A stretch of 5,934 bases of DNA from an uncultured Ruminococcus sp. (GTDB lineage: Bacteria > Bacillota > Clostridia > Oscillospirales > Ruminococcaceae): positions 1-5,934 of the forward strand of contig CAADWP010000172.1 of NCBI GenBank assembly GCA_900752785.1, given 5' to 3'. The position numbers and the translations under genes are program-made. Positions 5,811 to 5,934 of this stretch are shown here, piece after piece. The stretch's first letter is position 1. Every line of letters starts with the position of its first letter. The notes under the pieces are model-generated. The model ran no database searches. It was not told the DNA's origin and saw nothing but the letters and a program-made list of their open reading frames with translations.

Positions 5811-5833
5811 GTCGGGAGGCAGAGCCTCCTGAC
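5811..5833. repeat. GC-rich 10-bp stem-loop
   Basis: GTCGGGAGGC and GCCTCCTGAC form a 10-bp stem with one G-U pair and the loop AGA. There is no T-run on either side, so it is not a standard intrinsic terminator. On the minus strand it lies just after the TAA of a short open frame entering from the right edge. Confidence 0.5.
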
Positions 5834-5837
5834 ATTA

Positions 5838-5934
5838 ATTCCGATTATCTAAGAGCCTGTTTAGTATCTTTTTGCGCACATCTTTTTTGCAAATTTTCAT
5901 GCTGAACTTCGTCAAAAGTCCTTGCAATACGTCA
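5838..5934. repeat. Non-coding right edge, probable dispersed repeat
   Basis: No gene with a ribosome binding site is visible. The stretch is T-rich on the + strand and contains short echoing motifs such as TTTTTGCGCA and TTTTTTGCAAATTTT. It ends in AGTCCTTGCAATACGTCA, which looks like one arm of a larger inverted repeat cut by the window edge. Together with the three hairpins to its left it resembles the intergenic repeats that occur in many copies in gut Clostridia. That comparison is from memory and not checked. Confidence 0.35.

Noticed and set aside
5835..5933. Minus-strand open frame of 32 codons entering from the right edge (ends KKILNRLLDNRN)
   Set aside because: It is short and very basic, has no visible start signal, and lies in DNA that looks like a repeat. 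It could be the end of a real gene, since hairpins follow its stop, but the window does not decide this.

Overview
The window looks like chromosomal DNA from a gut or rumen Clostridia (Oscillospiraceae/Ruminococcaceae type, such as Ruminococcus or [Eubacterium] siraeum). The pointers are a type I dockerin fused to a transglutaminase-like enzyme, an ECF sigma factor paired with a membrane protein, moderate-to-low GC, strong purine-rich ribosome binding sites and palindrome-rich intergenic DNA. The species is inferred from style, not proven.

Layout. Bases 1-246 hold no gene: there is a pair of imperfect direct repeats near the left edge, then a candidate ECF-type promoter and a 12-bp palindrome. 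On the + strand follow an ECF-type sigma factor (247-804) and, overlapping it by ATGA, a single-pass membrane protein (801-1772) that is probably its anti-sigma factor. The intergenic stretch 1773-1974 carries a 41-nt perfect-arm hairpin that looks like a small mobile or dispersed repeat, a good intrinsic terminator for the sigma pair, and a weak AT-rich terminator candidate for the convergent genes.

The right two thirds is a minus-strand cluster read from right to left: purA (adenylosuccinate synthetase, 5608-4334), a secreted transglutaminase-like protein with a C-terminal dockerin (4284-3097), and a four-helix membrane protein with a long proline-rich tail carrying six copies of an APILDD-like motif (3090-1975). 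The gaps are 49 and 6 nt. The last junction has its Shine-Dalgarno sequence inside the preceding stop codon, so the last two genes are almost certainly co-translated. A near-consensus housekeeping promoter lies just upstream of purA. Further right, to the window edge, there is non-coding DNA rich in hairpins that looks like a dispersed repeat plus a terminator for whatever lies beyond.

How the genes may work together. The sigma/anti-sigma pair is a self-contained envelope-signalling module. The dockerin-transglutaminase is exported and probably attached to a cohesin scaffold. The APILDD protein is predicted to keep its repeat tail in the cytoplasm, so the two tightly coupled genes would act on opposite sides of the membrane. 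That coupled pair, placed behind a purine-biosynthesis gene, is the least explained part of the window. No tRNA, rRNA, CRISPR array or complete insertion sequence was seen.
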